Shown: positions 1 through 9,127, counted from the first letter of the stretch. The stretch: DNA of 43,689 nt from Betaproteobacteria bacterium (GCA_020346185.1 CP070775.1:2355122-2398810), one strand, 5' to 3'. Notes: generated by a model from the letters alone, not told the origin. A program made the numbers and translations.

Positions 1-2
1 AA

Positions 3-1214
3 GGCATGCAGCTTATCGACGCCCTGCCGCACACACGCGAACGGGATGAAAGCGAACTTGCGCTGCGTGTGTTGTTGGGGACGGCGTGGCTGGCGCTTAA
101 GGGCTGGCCCGCACCGGAAGTCTGGACCAGCCTTCACCCGGCACTGGCACTGGCGAAATCTCGTGGGTGCAACGATGCGTTGGTGCCTATATATTGGGGG
201 CTAAGCGTCAACGTTGGGGCTCAGGGCCGCGTGGCCGAAGCACTCCCATGGGCACGACAGATGCTCGACTCCGCAAAGGTAAGCGGCGACGCTGCACTAC
301 TCGTCACTGGACACATGTGTACCTGTAACTATTCATTTTGGATGGGTAGACTCGTCGAGTGTTTGGAACATCGCGATGCATTGCTCGCGCTCTACGACGA
401 AACAAAGCATGGTCACCTTGTCGAGCTGCTCAATGAGGATCCGAAGGCGCAAGCTGGCGTGTTCGCGTCATTGGCCACGTGGATGCTCGGTTACCCGGAC
501 CGAGCGGTGTGCATGTTGAATGAATCAGTCGCGCACGCCCACCGGATCGGTCACCCGTTCGGCCTGGGCTGGGCGCTAAGTCAAGGTTCGGACGTGTTCT
601 GTTACCGGTGTGACACAGAGGAGGTACGCAAGCGCCTGGACGAATGCGACCGACTGGGGCGGGACAACAGCCTGCCAGTGTTGTGGGCAGTGATGGCACC
701 AGGGCGATACGGCATGGGATTTGTTCGGGAAGGTAAGGCGGCTAAAGGGATCGCGGCACTAAAGGAGACACTCGCGGTTTGGGATGCAAGCGGTGGCAAG
801 GTTTGGAGCCCCTATGGCAAAGCGGTACTTGCCGAAGCCATGGCCATGCTTGGCGACATCGACGACGCGTTACAACTGATCGACGAGCAGATCGAACAAA
901 TCGAGCGTCCCGGCTGGGAGGAGCGCGTTCACTACGCCGAGATACTGCGCCTCAAAGGCTGGATGCTCACATTGAAGGACGACCTGAAAGGCGCCGAGCA
1001 AAACTACCTCGCCTCGCTCGACTGGGCGCGCGAGCAGCAAGCGAAGTCGTGGGAGCTGCGCACCTCCACTAGCCTTGCACGACTGTGGCGGGAACAGGGC
1101 AAGCGGAAAGAGGCGCATGATCTACTCGCCCCCGTTTACAACTGGTTCACCGAGGGCTTCGACACCAAGGACCTGAGGGAAGCGAAAGCGTTGCTCGAGG
1201 AGTTGGCGGCGTGA
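3..1214 (+). CDS. TPR-repeat C-terminal half of an adenylate cyclase/ATPase-type protein (left-truncated)
   Basis: The reading frame is open to the left edge, so the ATG at 6 is probably internal. About 400 residues are visible, almost all helical. They look like tandem TPR-like repeats: repeated A-x-x-G/A-L helix pairs such as GWALSQGSDV, GKAAKGIAALKETL and GAEQNYLASLDWARE. The end (SWELRTSTSLARLWREQGK, then DLLAPVYNWFTEGFDTKDL) is typical of the C-terminus of large bacterial class III cyclase-AAA ATPase-TPR proteins. In that family the repeats serve protein-protein interaction and signal sensing. The catalytic cyclase and ATPase domains would lie outside the window, so their presence is inferred. 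The stop codon overlaps the GTG of a SAM-domain remnant, which suggests a tandem arrangement of such genes. A stand-alone TPR protein is the alternative. Confidence 0.7.
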   Translation, partial: GMQLIDALPHTRERDESELALRVLLGTAWLALKGWPAPEVWTSLHPALALAKSRGCNDALVPIYWGLSVNVGAQGRVAEALPWARQMLDSAKVSGDAALLVTGHMCTCNYSFWMGRLVECLEHRDALLALYDETKHGHLVELLNEDPKAQAGVFASLATWMLGYPDRAVCMLNESVAHAHRIGHPFGLGWALSQGSDVFCYRCDTEEVRKRLDECDRLGRDNSLPVLWAVMAPGRYGMGFVREGKAAKGIAALKETLAVWDASGGKVWSPYGKAVLAEAMAMLGDIDDALQLIDEQIEQIERPGWEERVHYAEILRLKGWMLTLKDDLKGAEQNYLASLDWAREQQAKSWELRTSTSLARLWREQGKRKEAHDLLAPVYNWFTEGFDTKDLREAKALLEELAA

Positions 1215-1423
1215 GCTGCGTTCGCGAGTGGCTTGAAGCCAACTGACGAGGCAAGTTCAAGGAGTTGTTTGAAGAGAACGATATCAACTTCGACTTGCTG
1301 CCGTGCCTCAGCAAGAGATATCTTGACGAGCTTGGTTTGTCAGTCGGCGCGAGACGCCGTCTTTTGGATGCACTGGCAGAACTGAACGTCGACACGTTAG
1401 CCGTTCCTACCATGAGCGTCTAG
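1211..1423 (+). pseudogene. SAM-domain remnant of a second cyclase-type gene, broken by a stop codon
   Basis: Read from GTG 1211, which overlaps the preceding stop, this frame gives VSCVREWLEAN, then a TGA stop at 1244-1246. It then continues RGKFKELFEENDINFDLLP and YLDELGLSVGARRRLLDAL to a TAG at 1421-1423. This matches the SAM domain that starts many bacterial SAM-cyclase-ATPase-TPR proteins (pattern VREWLEx-xGLxxYxxxFxEN-DIDxxxLPxLxxxDLxxLG). Everything that should follow (cyclase, AAA and TPR) is absent. I read it as the leftover N-terminus of a tandem paralogue, later interrupted. A short functional SAM protein restarting after the stop has no good start codon. Confidence 0.65.
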
Positions 1424-2014
1424 GCCGCTGCCGCACTTCGCCGTCAGCATTAGTGCGACGAGTGTTCTGGTGGCAACGAACCGACTCCAAGGCCTGTTTT
1501 TCGCGCCGCTGACGAGTGTCTGTCGCCGGCTAAACGGATCAAGGACCGGCTCAGGGCTCGCAAGCTATCGACCGACCGTGCGCTAGCGCCGCACCGCGAA
1601 GCGGTGATCGACCCCGCAAGGCAATGACGCAAATACAGTCTTTAGCAATCACTCGCGCGCTGGTTGCGCCGAGCATGTCAGGACGGTCGGCGGTCGCGCT
1701 TGCGTTCTCACGGTTGCACAGTGCCTGAAAAAGGTCGCTGTCTTGAACAGCCGCATACATCGACGAAGAGGGCCCTGCCGTTGCTTGGTTTGTCACCCAG
1801 CGCCACGGACTTAGGGGAGGACCGGCGATTGCTTGGGTTATGGATAAATTTGTCGAGCTCTTGGCGGAATTTCACTAACTAATTGATTGGAATAGAAACA
1901 AATTGGGCAACCGGTTCTGTTATAGACCTGCTGCAACCAGCAAGAAGCGACATATGACGCTTCGGGATCGAGTTCAGGGCATTGGTTGACTCCAATTTGC
2001 GGGTAGATGCGAGT
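1424..2014. other. Intergenic region with no supported gene
   Basis: About 590 bases between the SAM remnant and the histidine kinase. Short open stretches exist on both strands but none has a convincing start or recognisable family. On the plus strand, codons 1747-1878 give 43 residues ending in AIAWVMDKFVELLAEFH, vaguely like the tail of a LysR-type regulator, with stop codons just upstream. On the same strand around 1512-1628 there is another short protein-like stretch ending ALAPHREAVIDPARQ. These may be worn fragments of former genes, consistent with the decay seen next door. The promoter of the histidine kinase should lie near the right end, but I cannot point to clear -35/-10 boxes. 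Confidence 0.4.
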
Positions 2015-3796
2015 ATGAAGCCATCGAAGTCAGTTAATCCTCGGAACCTTGGGCTGGCGGTACTGGCGCTTGTATTGGTCGCCGGTTTGGCAATTCTGTA
2101 TGCCAAGACGGAGACCATCGATTTGCGTGGCCCCAACGAAATTGCGAGCCAACTGCGAGAACTCAAGGAGTTCGATGGGCACTGGGATATCGACGTCCTG
2201 CGGTTGAGCATGGAGGCGGACGTGAATGTGCCTTTGCCGCCTGATCGCCGAGACGGTGCGGCGGGGGTGCTGAGCGCGTTGACTGAAGCAGCCATGGCGA
2301 CCGGCAGTGCTGCTATCAACAGCGGCCTGGATGAATTGGTACTCGAAATACGCAACAAGGGGCGCTTGGTCGAGAAATTCAAAACTGAACATGTGGCGGC
2401 GCAGCAGGCGCTGGCAGATCTGCTATCCCATTCGCGTGCGCTCGCGAGCCAGGCGCGGCAACTCAACGTCCGTTCGCCTGGCATGGATGCCGCCATCGAG
2501 AAACTCAAAATCAACGCGCCGATTTACTTCACGCTAGGGGAGGAAGATCGCTACAACACCATCTACACCGCGCTGACAGAACTGGATGCCGCCGCCAGTC
2601 GGTTTCCCCAAGTACTGCGTGACAAAGCCACACTCGCCGTCGATGCCGGACGCGTGATGTTGGATCGCAAGCTTGCGCAGATGAGATCAATCGATCAAAT
2701 CCGAAGTCTGACCTCCGGCCCGCGGCTGGACAACATGGCATTGTTGTTCAGTCAGGAGCTTGAAGCGAACATTCATGACAAGGAAATTTACCGGGTCATT
2801 CTCATAACGTATGCGGCAGCCTTACTGATCCTTGTGGCATATATGGGAATCAAGATCAGAGCGGCCAACGTCAGGCTGGAACAGCGTGTCAAGGAACGGA
2901 CCAGCGAACTGTCTACTGCGCTGAAGAATCTCAAGGAGTCCGAAGCGCAGCTGATCCAATCTGAAAAGCTGTCCTCACTGGGGCAGATGGTTGCGGGTGT
3001 CGCGCATGAGATCAACACGCCATTGGCATATGTCAAGAACAGCTTTGGCAGTGTCTCCGAGAAATTGGCGGAGATTGGCAGCGCCGTCGATGAGACCGAC
3101 CGCTTACTTGCCTTGTTACAGGCAGGGGCAAGCGCGAATCCAGAAGAACTCAATAAACAATTTGTTGCGGTCACCGAACGTATTTCTAGGCTCAAGAAGC
3201 TAAAGGTCGTTCCAGAATTACAGAGCCTTGTTCAGGATGGTGAGTATGGCACTAGCCAAATGTCGGAGATCGTCGGTAATCTGAAAGATTTCAGCCGCCT
3301 TGATCGAAGCAATGCCACTCAGTTCGATCTCAACGACGGCCTGAACAGCACGCTCGGTATGGCGAAATATCAACTCAAGTCGGTAACGGTTGAGAAACAT
3401 TTCGGGGATATCCCGAGTGTGTTCTGCTCACCGTCGCAAATCAATCAGGTTTTCCTCAATCTCATCAAGAATGCGGCAGAGGCGCTGGACCGGGGCAGAG
3501 GCAAAATTATTATTCGTTCGCGCAAGCATGCCGATGGTGTTGCAGTAGACATACAGGACAACGGCAGTGGCATTCCGACCGAGATACTGCCCAAGATTTT
3601 TGATCCATTTTTCACGACTAAGGACATAGGAAAGGGCACCGGTTTGGGTCTTTCGATTTCCTACAAGATCATCAAGCAACACGGTGGCCGTATCGATGTC
3701 GATTCGAAGCCAGGTCAGGGTACTCGGTTCACCATAATCCTGCCGCTCAAACCGCCGGTGGAGCCGGTGGAGCCGGTTGCCGTCGCATTCGGCTGA
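2015..3796 (+). CDS. Membrane sensor histidine kinase with DAHL-type periplasmic domain
   Basis: A sensor kinase of about 593 residues. I prefer ATG 2015 ([13 protein letters not shown]) over the in-frame TTG at 1982 because it puts a short basic tail before the first membrane segment (about residues 12-30). A roughly 225-residue, almost wholly helical extracytoplasmic region follows, resembling the DAHL (double all-alpha ligand-binding) domain. A second membrane segment lies near 258-280, then a coiled coil. The HisKA H-box is [12 protein letters not shown] with phospho-acceptor His331. There is an unusually long helical insertion between the H-box and the second dimerisation helix. The HATPase domain carries an N-box ([11 protein letters not shown], near 480) and G-boxes [15 protein letters not shown] and GTGLGLSI. 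All catalytic motifs look intact. The protein-kinase/receiver gene starts 3 bases after the stop, so the two are surely co-transcribed and probably partners. Confidence 0.9.
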   Translation: MKPSKSVNPRNLGLAVLALVLVAGLAILYAKTETIDLRGPNEIASQLRELKEFDGHWDIDVLRLSMEADVNVPLPPDRRDGAAGVLSALTEAAMATGSAAINSGLDELVLEIRNKGRLVEKFKTEHVAAQQALADLLSHSRALASQARQLNVRSPGMDAAIEKLKINAPIYFTLGEEDRYNTIYTALTELDAAASRFPQVLRDKATLAVDAGRVMLDRKLAQMRSIDQIRSLTSGPRLDNMALLFSQELEANIHDKEIYRVILITYAAALLILVAYMGIKIRAANVRLEQRVKERTSELSTALKNLKESEAQLIQSEKLSSLGQMVAGVAHEINTPLAYVKNSFGSVSEKLAEIGSAVDETDRLLALLQAGASANPEELNKQFVAVTERISRLKKLKVVPELQSLVQDGEYGTSQMSEIVGNLKDFSRLDRSNATQFDLNDGLNSTLGMAKYQLKSVTVEKHFGDIPSVFCSPSQINQVFLNLIKNAAEALDRGRGKIIIRSRKHADGVAVDIQDNGSGIPTEILPKIFDPFFTTKDIGKGTGLGLSISYKIIKQHGGRIDVDSKPGQGTRFTIILPLKPPVEPVEPVAVAFG

Positions 3797-3799
3797 TCA

Positions 3800-5968
3800 A
3801 TGCCGATGAGTATGCCGACCAAAATCGGAAAATACGACGTGGCGGGCCTGCTTGGTCGTGGCGGCATGGGTGTTGTCTACAAGTGCTACGACGAGGCGAT
3901 CGACCGTCATGTCGCCATCAAGGCGATCACCAAAGCCGAACTCGATCCGGAAGATCTGAAACACGCCATCCAACGTTTCCGGCATGAAGCGAAGGCCGTA
4001 GGGCGGCTAATGCACCCCGCAATTGTGCAGATCTACGACTACGCGGAGGACGACAATCTAGCCTACATTGTCATGGAGTTGGTGAACGGGCGTACTCTGC
4101 GAGAACATCTGAAGGCAGGCAATACTTATGATCTCAAGGCGGCCGGAAGCATCTTAAGGCAGGTGCTCGAGGGCATGGGCCACGCCCACGACCAGGGTGT
4201 GATCCATCGCGACATCAAGCCCTCCAATATCATGATCACGGCAGACGGTGCGGTGAAGATCGCCGACTTTGGAATCGCGCGCACCGAATCCTCGAGCATG
4301 ACACAAGTAGGCGAAATCATCGGAACCCTTTACTACATGTCGCCCGAGCAGATTCTTGACGGCGAGATTACACCGGCGACGGATGTCTATTCCATCGGCG
4401 TGATTGCCTACGAAATTCTGGCCGGGCGAAGACCTTTTTCCGGCAACAGTGTTCGCGTCATGCAAAAGGTGCTCAACGAGGTTCCCGAGAATCCGTCTAT
4501 GATCAATCTGGCATTGTCACCATCGGTCGACAGGATGCTGCAGCGCGCAATTGCCAAGCGACCAAAAGACAGGTTTCAGAGTGCTGCAGAGTTTGCCCAC
4601 GAGTTGCACGCAGTAGCGTTTGGCGACATTGCTGCTGGCTCTGGATCAGGCAGCGCCAGGTCGGGCGCGGTGGCAGCGCGCAAGGTTGCCCCGACGGCAA
4701 GTCGGGAGCTGGAAAATGCCGGCCAAGTGAGGTCAAGTGAGCCGGCCATCGAAGCGGGTTCAACCGGCATGGCAGTGCTGCAGGCAGCGAGCATGCTCAA
4801 TTTGGCGGGCGCGGTTCCTGGCACGACAGACAAAAGGCCGCGGGGCGTCACTGACAATGTGACGTCTCGCGGTTTCGACAGTGAGCCAAGTATTCGGCCG
4901 GAAAGTGTGCCGCTTCTCGTTCCGGACAGCGCGCGCCCGAGTGCAGACCTAAACAATCGCAACACCTCGGCGTCCTCGCTAACCAGACTGACTGCGAGTT
5001 CTATTGATTTGGACACAAGCGTGCGCAAGGGCCGAGTGCTATTCGTTGACGATGAAGAGCGCATCTTGAAAGCGCTTAAATCGTTGTTTCGCGATCGCTA
5101 CCATGTTTTCACTACCACCGACTGCCATAAGGCTCTGGATTTTATCGGCAAGTATGCGATGAATGTGGTGGTCAGCGATCAGCGCATGCCCGAGATGCTT
5201 GGGGTCGAGTTTTTGCGCCGCGCACGGGAAGTCTCACCCAATGCGGTGCGCATTCTGCTTACCGGTTATTCCGACCTGGCTGCCATCGTCGGCTCGATCA
5301 ATGACGGTGAGGTCTACCGCTTCATCAGCAAGCCCTGGGATAATGCCGAGCTGAAGACAGTTATTGGAGAAGCAGTCACTATTGGCCTCGAGCTGGCCAA
5401 TACCAAAGCGGTCGATACGGAATTGCCCGACAGAATCGACGCAAGCGTGATGGTGATCGATCAGAATGAAGATCTGTTCCGCGTCGTAACCGAACTGGTT
5501 GGCCAGACATGTCCGGTCGTACATGCGCAAACCGTTGTAGCGGCGGTCGAGAAGATGCAAGAGTTGGAAGTCGCTGCAGTCATCACTGATTTCGATTTCG
5601 CTCGCGACCTCCTGACGTCGATGCTCAAGCTCTTGAAGCAGGAAAACCCGCAGATCCTGACTATCGTTGTGACCGAAGCGTCCGATGCGGAGATGGTGAT
5701 TGAACTCATCAATGAGGCGCAGGTATTTCGTTTCCTGAACAAACCGGTCAACGTCAATCTGATGCGTAAGCATTTGCGAGCGGCGCTGACGCGTTACATG
5801 ACATTCCAGGACGTGCCTGCGTTCACCAAGGCCCAGAAAGTCGAAGTCGTTGAGCAGACGCCCAATTCCGATGTCGGCCGGGACGTGGTGAAGCCGGCCG
5901 GTGGCGTCCGCGAACGCTGGCGCGCGAGAGCGGCCGCTGCGGCGCGGCGACGGGCCGCAGCCGGGTAG
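3800..5968 (+). CDS. Ser/Thr protein kinase fused to two response-regulator receiver domains
   Basis: 722 residues. An N-terminal Hanks-type kinase (about 11-273) has GRGGMGVVYK, the ATP lysine K41, HRDIKPSN (catalytic Asp138) and DFG (Asp156), so it should be active. A Ser/Thr-rich, low-complexity linker of about 130 residues follows. A first receiver domain (about 413-530) starts VLFVDDEE, has phospho-acceptor Asp460 in SDQRMPEM and the conserved lysine in ISKPWD. It most resembles the receivers of RpfG/HupR-like regulators. A second, more divergent receiver (about 548-665) keeps Asp597 and a Lys-Pro pair (FLNKPV) but has a weaker acidic pocket. The Arg/Ala-rich tail looks unstructured. No membrane segment is seen, so the protein is cytosolic. 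Lying 3 bases after a histidine kinase, it is probably that kinase's phosphorylation target, converting His-Asp signalling into Ser/Thr phosphorylation. That link is inference. Confidence 0.9.
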   Translation: MPMSMPTKIGKYDVAGLLGRGGMGVVYKCYDEAIDRHVAIKAITKAELDPEDLKHAIQRFRHEAKAVGRLMHPAIVQIYDYAEDDNLAYIVMELVNGRTLREHLKAGNTYDLKAAGSILRQVLEGMGHAHDQGVIHRDIKPSNIMITADGAVKIADFGIARTESSSMTQVGEIIGTLYYMSPEQILDGEITPATDVYSIGVIAYEILAGRRPFSGNSVRVMQKVLNEVPENPSMINLALSPSVDRMLQRAIAKRPKDRFQSAAEFAHELHAVAFGDIAAGSGSGSARSGAVAARKVAPTASRELENAGQVRSSEPAIEAGSTGMAVLQAASMLNLAGAVPGTTDKRPRGVTDNVTSRGFDSEPSIRPESVPLLVPDSARPSADLNNRNTSASSLTRLTASSIDLDTSVRKGRVLFVDDEERILKALKSLFRDRYHVFTTTDCHKALDFIGKYAMNVVVSDQRMPEMLGVEFLRRAREVSPNAVRILLTGYSDLAAIVGSINDGEVYRFISKPWDNAELKTVIGEAVTIGLELANTKAVDTELPDRIDASVMVIDQNEDLFRVVTELVGQTCPVVHAQTVVAAVEKMQELEVAAVITDFDFARDLLTSMLKLLKQENPQILTIVVTEASDAEMVIELINEAQVFRFLNKPVNVNLMRKHLRAALTRYMTFQDVPAFTKAQKVEVVEQTPNSDVGRDVVKPAGGVRERWRARAAAAARRRAAAG

Positions 5969-5977
5969 CCGAGCGGT

Positions 5978-7144
5978 TCAGTAGGAGCGTGGCAGGCCGA
6001 GGCAACGCTCGGCGATGTAGCAGAGTATGAGCTGTGGGCTCACCGGCGCGATGCGACCGATTAAGGACTCGCGCAGATAGCGCTCCACATGATATTCCTG
6101 AGCGTAGCCATATCCGCCGTGCGTCATCACGGCTTGCTGGCATGCGTCGAAGCAAGCCTCTCCCGACAGGTACTTGGCACTGTTGGCCTCAGCGGCGCAC
6201 GGCTTACCGCTGTCGTAAAGCCAGGCTGCCTTCAGCGCCATCAGGTTGGCTGCTTCCAGTGCCATCCAGTTCGCGGCGAGTGGATGCTGGACGGCTTGAT
6301 TCTGCCCAATAGGCCGGTCAAACACGATGCGTTCCCGCGCGTAGCGAGCTGCACGCATGACCGCGCAGCGGCCCAGACCAATCGACTCCGCGGCGATCAG
6401 TATGCGTTCCGGGTTCAGGCCGTGCAGGATGTATTCGAAGCCGCGCCCCTCTTCGCCGATGCGATCATCTTCGGGAATCGGCAAGGCGTCGAAATAAACC
6501 TGGTTTGAATCGACCGCGTGCCGTCCCATTTTCTCGATCTTGCGTACCTCTACTTTGCTACGATCGAGGTCGGTATAAAACAACGACAGGCCATTTTCCG
6601 GTTTCGAGCACTGTTCTATCGGCGTGGTTCGCACCAACAACAACAGCTTCTCCGCAACCTGGGCGGTTGAGATCCACACCTTTTGGCCTGACACAATGTA
6701 TTGTTTGCCGCGTTTCTCGGCTTTGGTCTTTATGCGCGTTGTATTCAGTCCGGTATCGGGTTCGGTTACTGCGAAGCAGGCACGCTCCCTGCCTTCGATC
6801 AAAGGCGGAAGCATGCGTTTCTTTTGTTCATCGCTGCCGAAGACGACGACCGGATTGAGTCCGAAAATGTTCATGTGCACGGCGGATGCACCACTGAATC
6901 CGGCGCCCGATTGCGCAATCGCCTGCATCATCACGGCGGTCTCGGAAATTCCCAGTCCCGATCCACCGTAAGCCTCCGGCATGGCGATGCCGAGCCAGCC
7001 ACCTTCGGCGAGCGTTTCGTGAAACTCGCATGGAAAGCGATGATCACGGTCGCAGGCCAACCAGTAGTCATCGCCGAAGCCGGCGCACAGCTTGGCGACT
7101 GCGTCGCGAATGCGCTGCTGCTCGGCTGTTGGTTCAAAGTTCAT
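5978..7144 (-). CDS. Acyl-CoA dehydrogenase family protein
   Basis: 388 residues, the normal length of an FAD-dependent acyl-CoA dehydrogenase that introduces an alpha,beta double bond into an acyl-CoA. The start MNFEPTAEQQ has a GGAGAG site just upstream. It has an N-terminal helical domain, the FAD-binding CFAVTEPDTGLNTT and VWISTAQ segments in the beta domain, and the C-terminal helical domain with THGGYGYAQEYHVERYLRE. The usual C-terminal YEGT catalytic glutamate of short/medium-chain enzymes is replaced by IGRIAPVSP. A glutamate in GLNPERILIA sits where isovaleryl-CoA dehydrogenase carries its catalytic base, so that residue is the likely base. The gene is convergent with the kinase-receiver gene (9 bases between stops) and stands alone rather than in a beta-oxidation operon, so the substrate is unknown. 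Confidence 0.9.
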   Translation of the reverse strand: MNFEPTAEQQRIRDAVAKLCAGFGDDYWLACDRDHRFPCEFHETLAEGGWLGIAMPEAYGGSGLGISETAVMMQAIAQSGAGFSGASAVHMNIFGLNPVVVFGSDEQKKRMLPPLIEGRERACFAVTEPDTGLNTTRIKTKAEKRGKQYIVSGQKVWISTAQVAEKLLLLVRTTPIEQCSKPENGLSLFYTDLDRSKVEVRKIEKMGRHAVDSNQVYFDALPIPEDDRIGEEGRGFEYILHGLNPERILIAAESIGLGRCAVMRAARYARERIVFDRPIGQNQAVQHPLAANWMALEAANLMALKAAWLYDSGKPCAAEANSAKYLSGEACFDACQQAVMTHGGYGYAQEYHVERYLRESLIGRIAPVSPQLILCYIAERCLGLPRSY

Positions 7145-7315
7145 TACTCTCCATTTATGATGTTTATCGTTCAGTGACGTTTAGCCGACCGCCAATTGCG
7201 CTGGGTGGTAATAACCTGCCCCGACCGTGGTCAAGAGACGCTGATAGTATGTAATAAGACTTGCCACTTCGGGAAATTTCTCCGGCTCGAGCCGATTTTC
7301 ATCTGGGGGTAAAGA

Positions 7316-7702
7316 ATGATCACCTATCTGTACTGGGGTTTGGTGTTTGGCCTTGCCATCGCTGCTGTGGCTCTCATCGGCGCCAAGCTGAATCATCTGA
7401 GAGTCGGGCTGACAACGACGGCCGTCATTCTGATTGTCGGGTGGGCTGCCTACTATTTTCACTTCCAGCAGGTGTTCGTCAAACGCTATGGTGGCGTAAT
7501 GACAGTGACCGTGCCGGATAAGCAACATCACATTTCGGCAACCTGGAAGGATGACAATCTGTGGATTGAAAACTACGATCCGGCTACCAATACCTGTCAC
7601 TTCAACGAGTACTCGCGAGGAAACCTGCTGGAGGGCAAAGTCCTGATCAAGAACTGCAACCCCTTGATGCCGCGGCAGTCACTGGCGCCGCAGGCGCCAT
7701 GA
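7316..7702 (+). CDS. Small membrane protein of unknown function
   Basis: 128 residues that I do not recognise. The ATG is preceded by a GGGGG-containing ribosome-binding site at good spacing, which supports a real gene. Two hydrophobic segments (about residues 3-24 and 30-49) form an N-terminal hairpin. A soluble, beta-rich tail of about 75 residues follows, containing GGVMTVTVPD, HHISATWKDDNLWIENYDP and a pair of cysteines (TNTCHF and IKNCNP) that could form a disulphide if exported. The stop codon abuts the last codon of the converging antiporter gene, so the two genes share no spacer. Possible roles include a membrane-anchored binding or assembly factor, but nothing in the sequence fixes one. 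Confidence 0.65.
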   Translation: MITYLYWGLVFGLAIAAVALIGAKLNHLRVGLTTTAVILIVGWAAYYFHFQQVFVKRYGGVMTVTVPDKQHHISATWKDDNLWIENYDPATNTCHFNEYSRGNLLEGKVLIKNCNPLMPRQSLAPQAP

Positions 7703-8872
7703 TTATTGCACTGTGTCAGAAGTGTATTGCACGCGTTTCAATGCCAGCCGCGTAAATATCGGCCCGATGATCTCAAAGAAGACGGTCGAACCGATGACGA
7801 CGGATAGCAGCATTTGCCGGTACTCGGGCAGGTGATTTGACGCCACAAGCGCCATGCCGATGGCGACACCCGCTTGCGGTAACAATGCTGACCCCATCCA
7901 GTTCTTGGTTTTCTTGTCGGTGCGCGCGAGTTCGCTGCCGATGCGGGCACCGAGGACCTTGCCGATTGCGCGGCACACGATGTATATGCCGCCGATGATA
8001 CCGACGTCGACAAGCGCGCCCATTTCAAGCGTTGCGCCGGCGAGGACGAAAAAGATCACCATGAAAGGCCATTCTATGTTCTCGATAGCGTGAAACGGGT
8101 ACTCATGATGCTTCGCGAGGTTTGCAATTATGGCGCCCATCACCATGGCGGCGATCAGGAACGAAACCTCAAGCCAGATCGCAAGCCCGCCGCACACGAA
8201 TACGATCCCGAGTGCCTCGCTGAGTATCGGTTGCCCTTGGCGCAGTCTTCCGGTCAGGTAGGCGGCCGGCAGGCCAAGCAGTGTCCCAAGCGCTACGCCC
8301 CCGCCAATTTCTCTCAGGACCATCATGAAGGCATTCGTCTCTGCAGCAGCGGTTGCAATGGCAACGCCGAAGCCGAACAGAATCAGGGCCCAGGCGTCGT
8401 CGATCGCGACGATTGCCAACAGAAGGTTTCGAAACGGACCCTCAGCACCGGATTCCATCGTCACATCCAGAACCGCCGCGGGCGCTGTCGCCGCTGCAAT
8501 GCAGCCGAGAACAACGGCAATGCTTGTTGGTACGCCCGCCAACATCAGCCCGAGGCTGACCACACCTGTGGTTATCAGTGCCGCACTCACTGAAATCCAC
8601 ATTATCGGAGCCGCAAATTGCCGGATCGATTTGATGGCGAGTTTCTCTCCGAGCAGAAAACCGACCATTAGCAGGGCGACATCAGCCACCAGCTCGAAAC
8701 GTCGCGAGATCTCCTCGGGAATCCAGTCAAGCCCGTTGCTGCCGATCATGGCGCCGAAAATCAGCAACAACGTCACGCGCGGCAGAAAAGTTCTTTTGCC
8801 GATTGCTGAAGTCACCAGGCCAAGCAGGAGGATTCCTCCTATGGTCAGCATGAAAACGGATGTCGATTCCAT
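7703..8872 (-). CDS. Cation:proton antiporter, CPA2-like (Na+/H+ exchanger family)
   Basis: 389 residues, nearly all membrane-spanning, with about 11-13 hydrophobic segments, matching the transport core of monovalent cation/proton antiporters. Family features seen are LLIFGAMIGSNGLDWIP near the first helices, the ATAPAAVLDVTMESGAEG stretch and an Asp-Asp pair in AIDDAWALILFG. The Asp-Asp pair corresponds to the ion-binding acidic pair typical of electrogenic CPA2 members. It lacks the C-terminal TrkA-N/RCK domain of Kef channels, so it is a transporter core only. The start ATG 8872 has an AGG-type ribosome-binding site six bases upstream. It probably exports Na+ or K+ in exchange for H+. Ion choice cannot be read from the sequence. 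Confidence 0.88.
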   Translation of the reverse strand: MESTSVFMLTIGGILLLGLVTSAIGKRTFLPRVTLLLIFGAMIGSNGLDWIPEEISRRFELVADVALLMVGFLLGEKLAIKSIRQFAAPIMWISVSAALITTGVVSLGLMLAGVPTSIAVVLGCIAAATAPAAVLDVTMESGAEGPFRNLLLAIVAIDDAWALILFGFGVAIATAAAETNAFMMVLREIGGGVALGTLLGLPAAYLTGRLRQGQPILSEALGIVFVCGGLAIWLEVSFLIAAMVMGAIIANLAKHHEYPFHAIENIEWPFMVIFFVLAGATLEMGALVDVGIIGGIYIVCRAIGKVLGARIGSELARTDKKTKNWMGSALLPQAGVAIGMALVASNHLPEYRQMLLSVVIGSTVFFEIIGPIFTRLALKRVQYTSDTVQ

Positions 8873-8989
8873 TCATTACCTCATTGTCGTGGCATGTCCG
8901 CGCCGAAGACGGGGCTCAATAGCTATTGCAGATGCGGTTCGATCGACAAACGGAGTCATTCGCTCGACAGTTTGCCTGCACTGGCTTGC

Positions 8990-9051
8990 CGCAATATTGG
9001 CCTGCATTGAGTTGGCGTAGCCAACTGCCGCTTTGCTTGAGTAATATTGCG
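8990..9051. repeat. Nested inverted repeat between antiporter and TfoX-like gene
   Basis: Outer arms CGCAATATT (8990-8998) and AATATTGCG (9043-9051) enclose inner arms AGTTGGC (9010-9016) and GCCAACT (9020-9026) with a 3-base loop. The element lies downstream of the minus-strand TfoX-like gene and upstream of the minus-strand antiporter. It could be a terminator-like structure for the former or a protein-binding palindrome. No long T-run follows, so a classical intrinsic terminator is unlikely. Confidence 0.4.
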
Positions 9052-9127
9052 CGCGGCGTCCGGCATCTCCGCTTGTACTGCGTTATTGCGGAGGAAGTGT
9101 CGCAACAAATCCCCGGCAATGCTTCAG

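Noticed and set aside
1551..1796. Minus-strand frame of 81 codons after the SAM remnant
   Set aside because: No ribosome-binding site, no recognisable domain, and it overlaps other equally weak frames. The region looks like eroded sequence.
8325..9020. Long plus-strand open frame opposite the antiporter gene
   Set aside because: It is antisense to a clear membrane transporter gene. Its composition is the mirror of hydrophobic codons, rich in Ser/Thr/Arg, with no family features.
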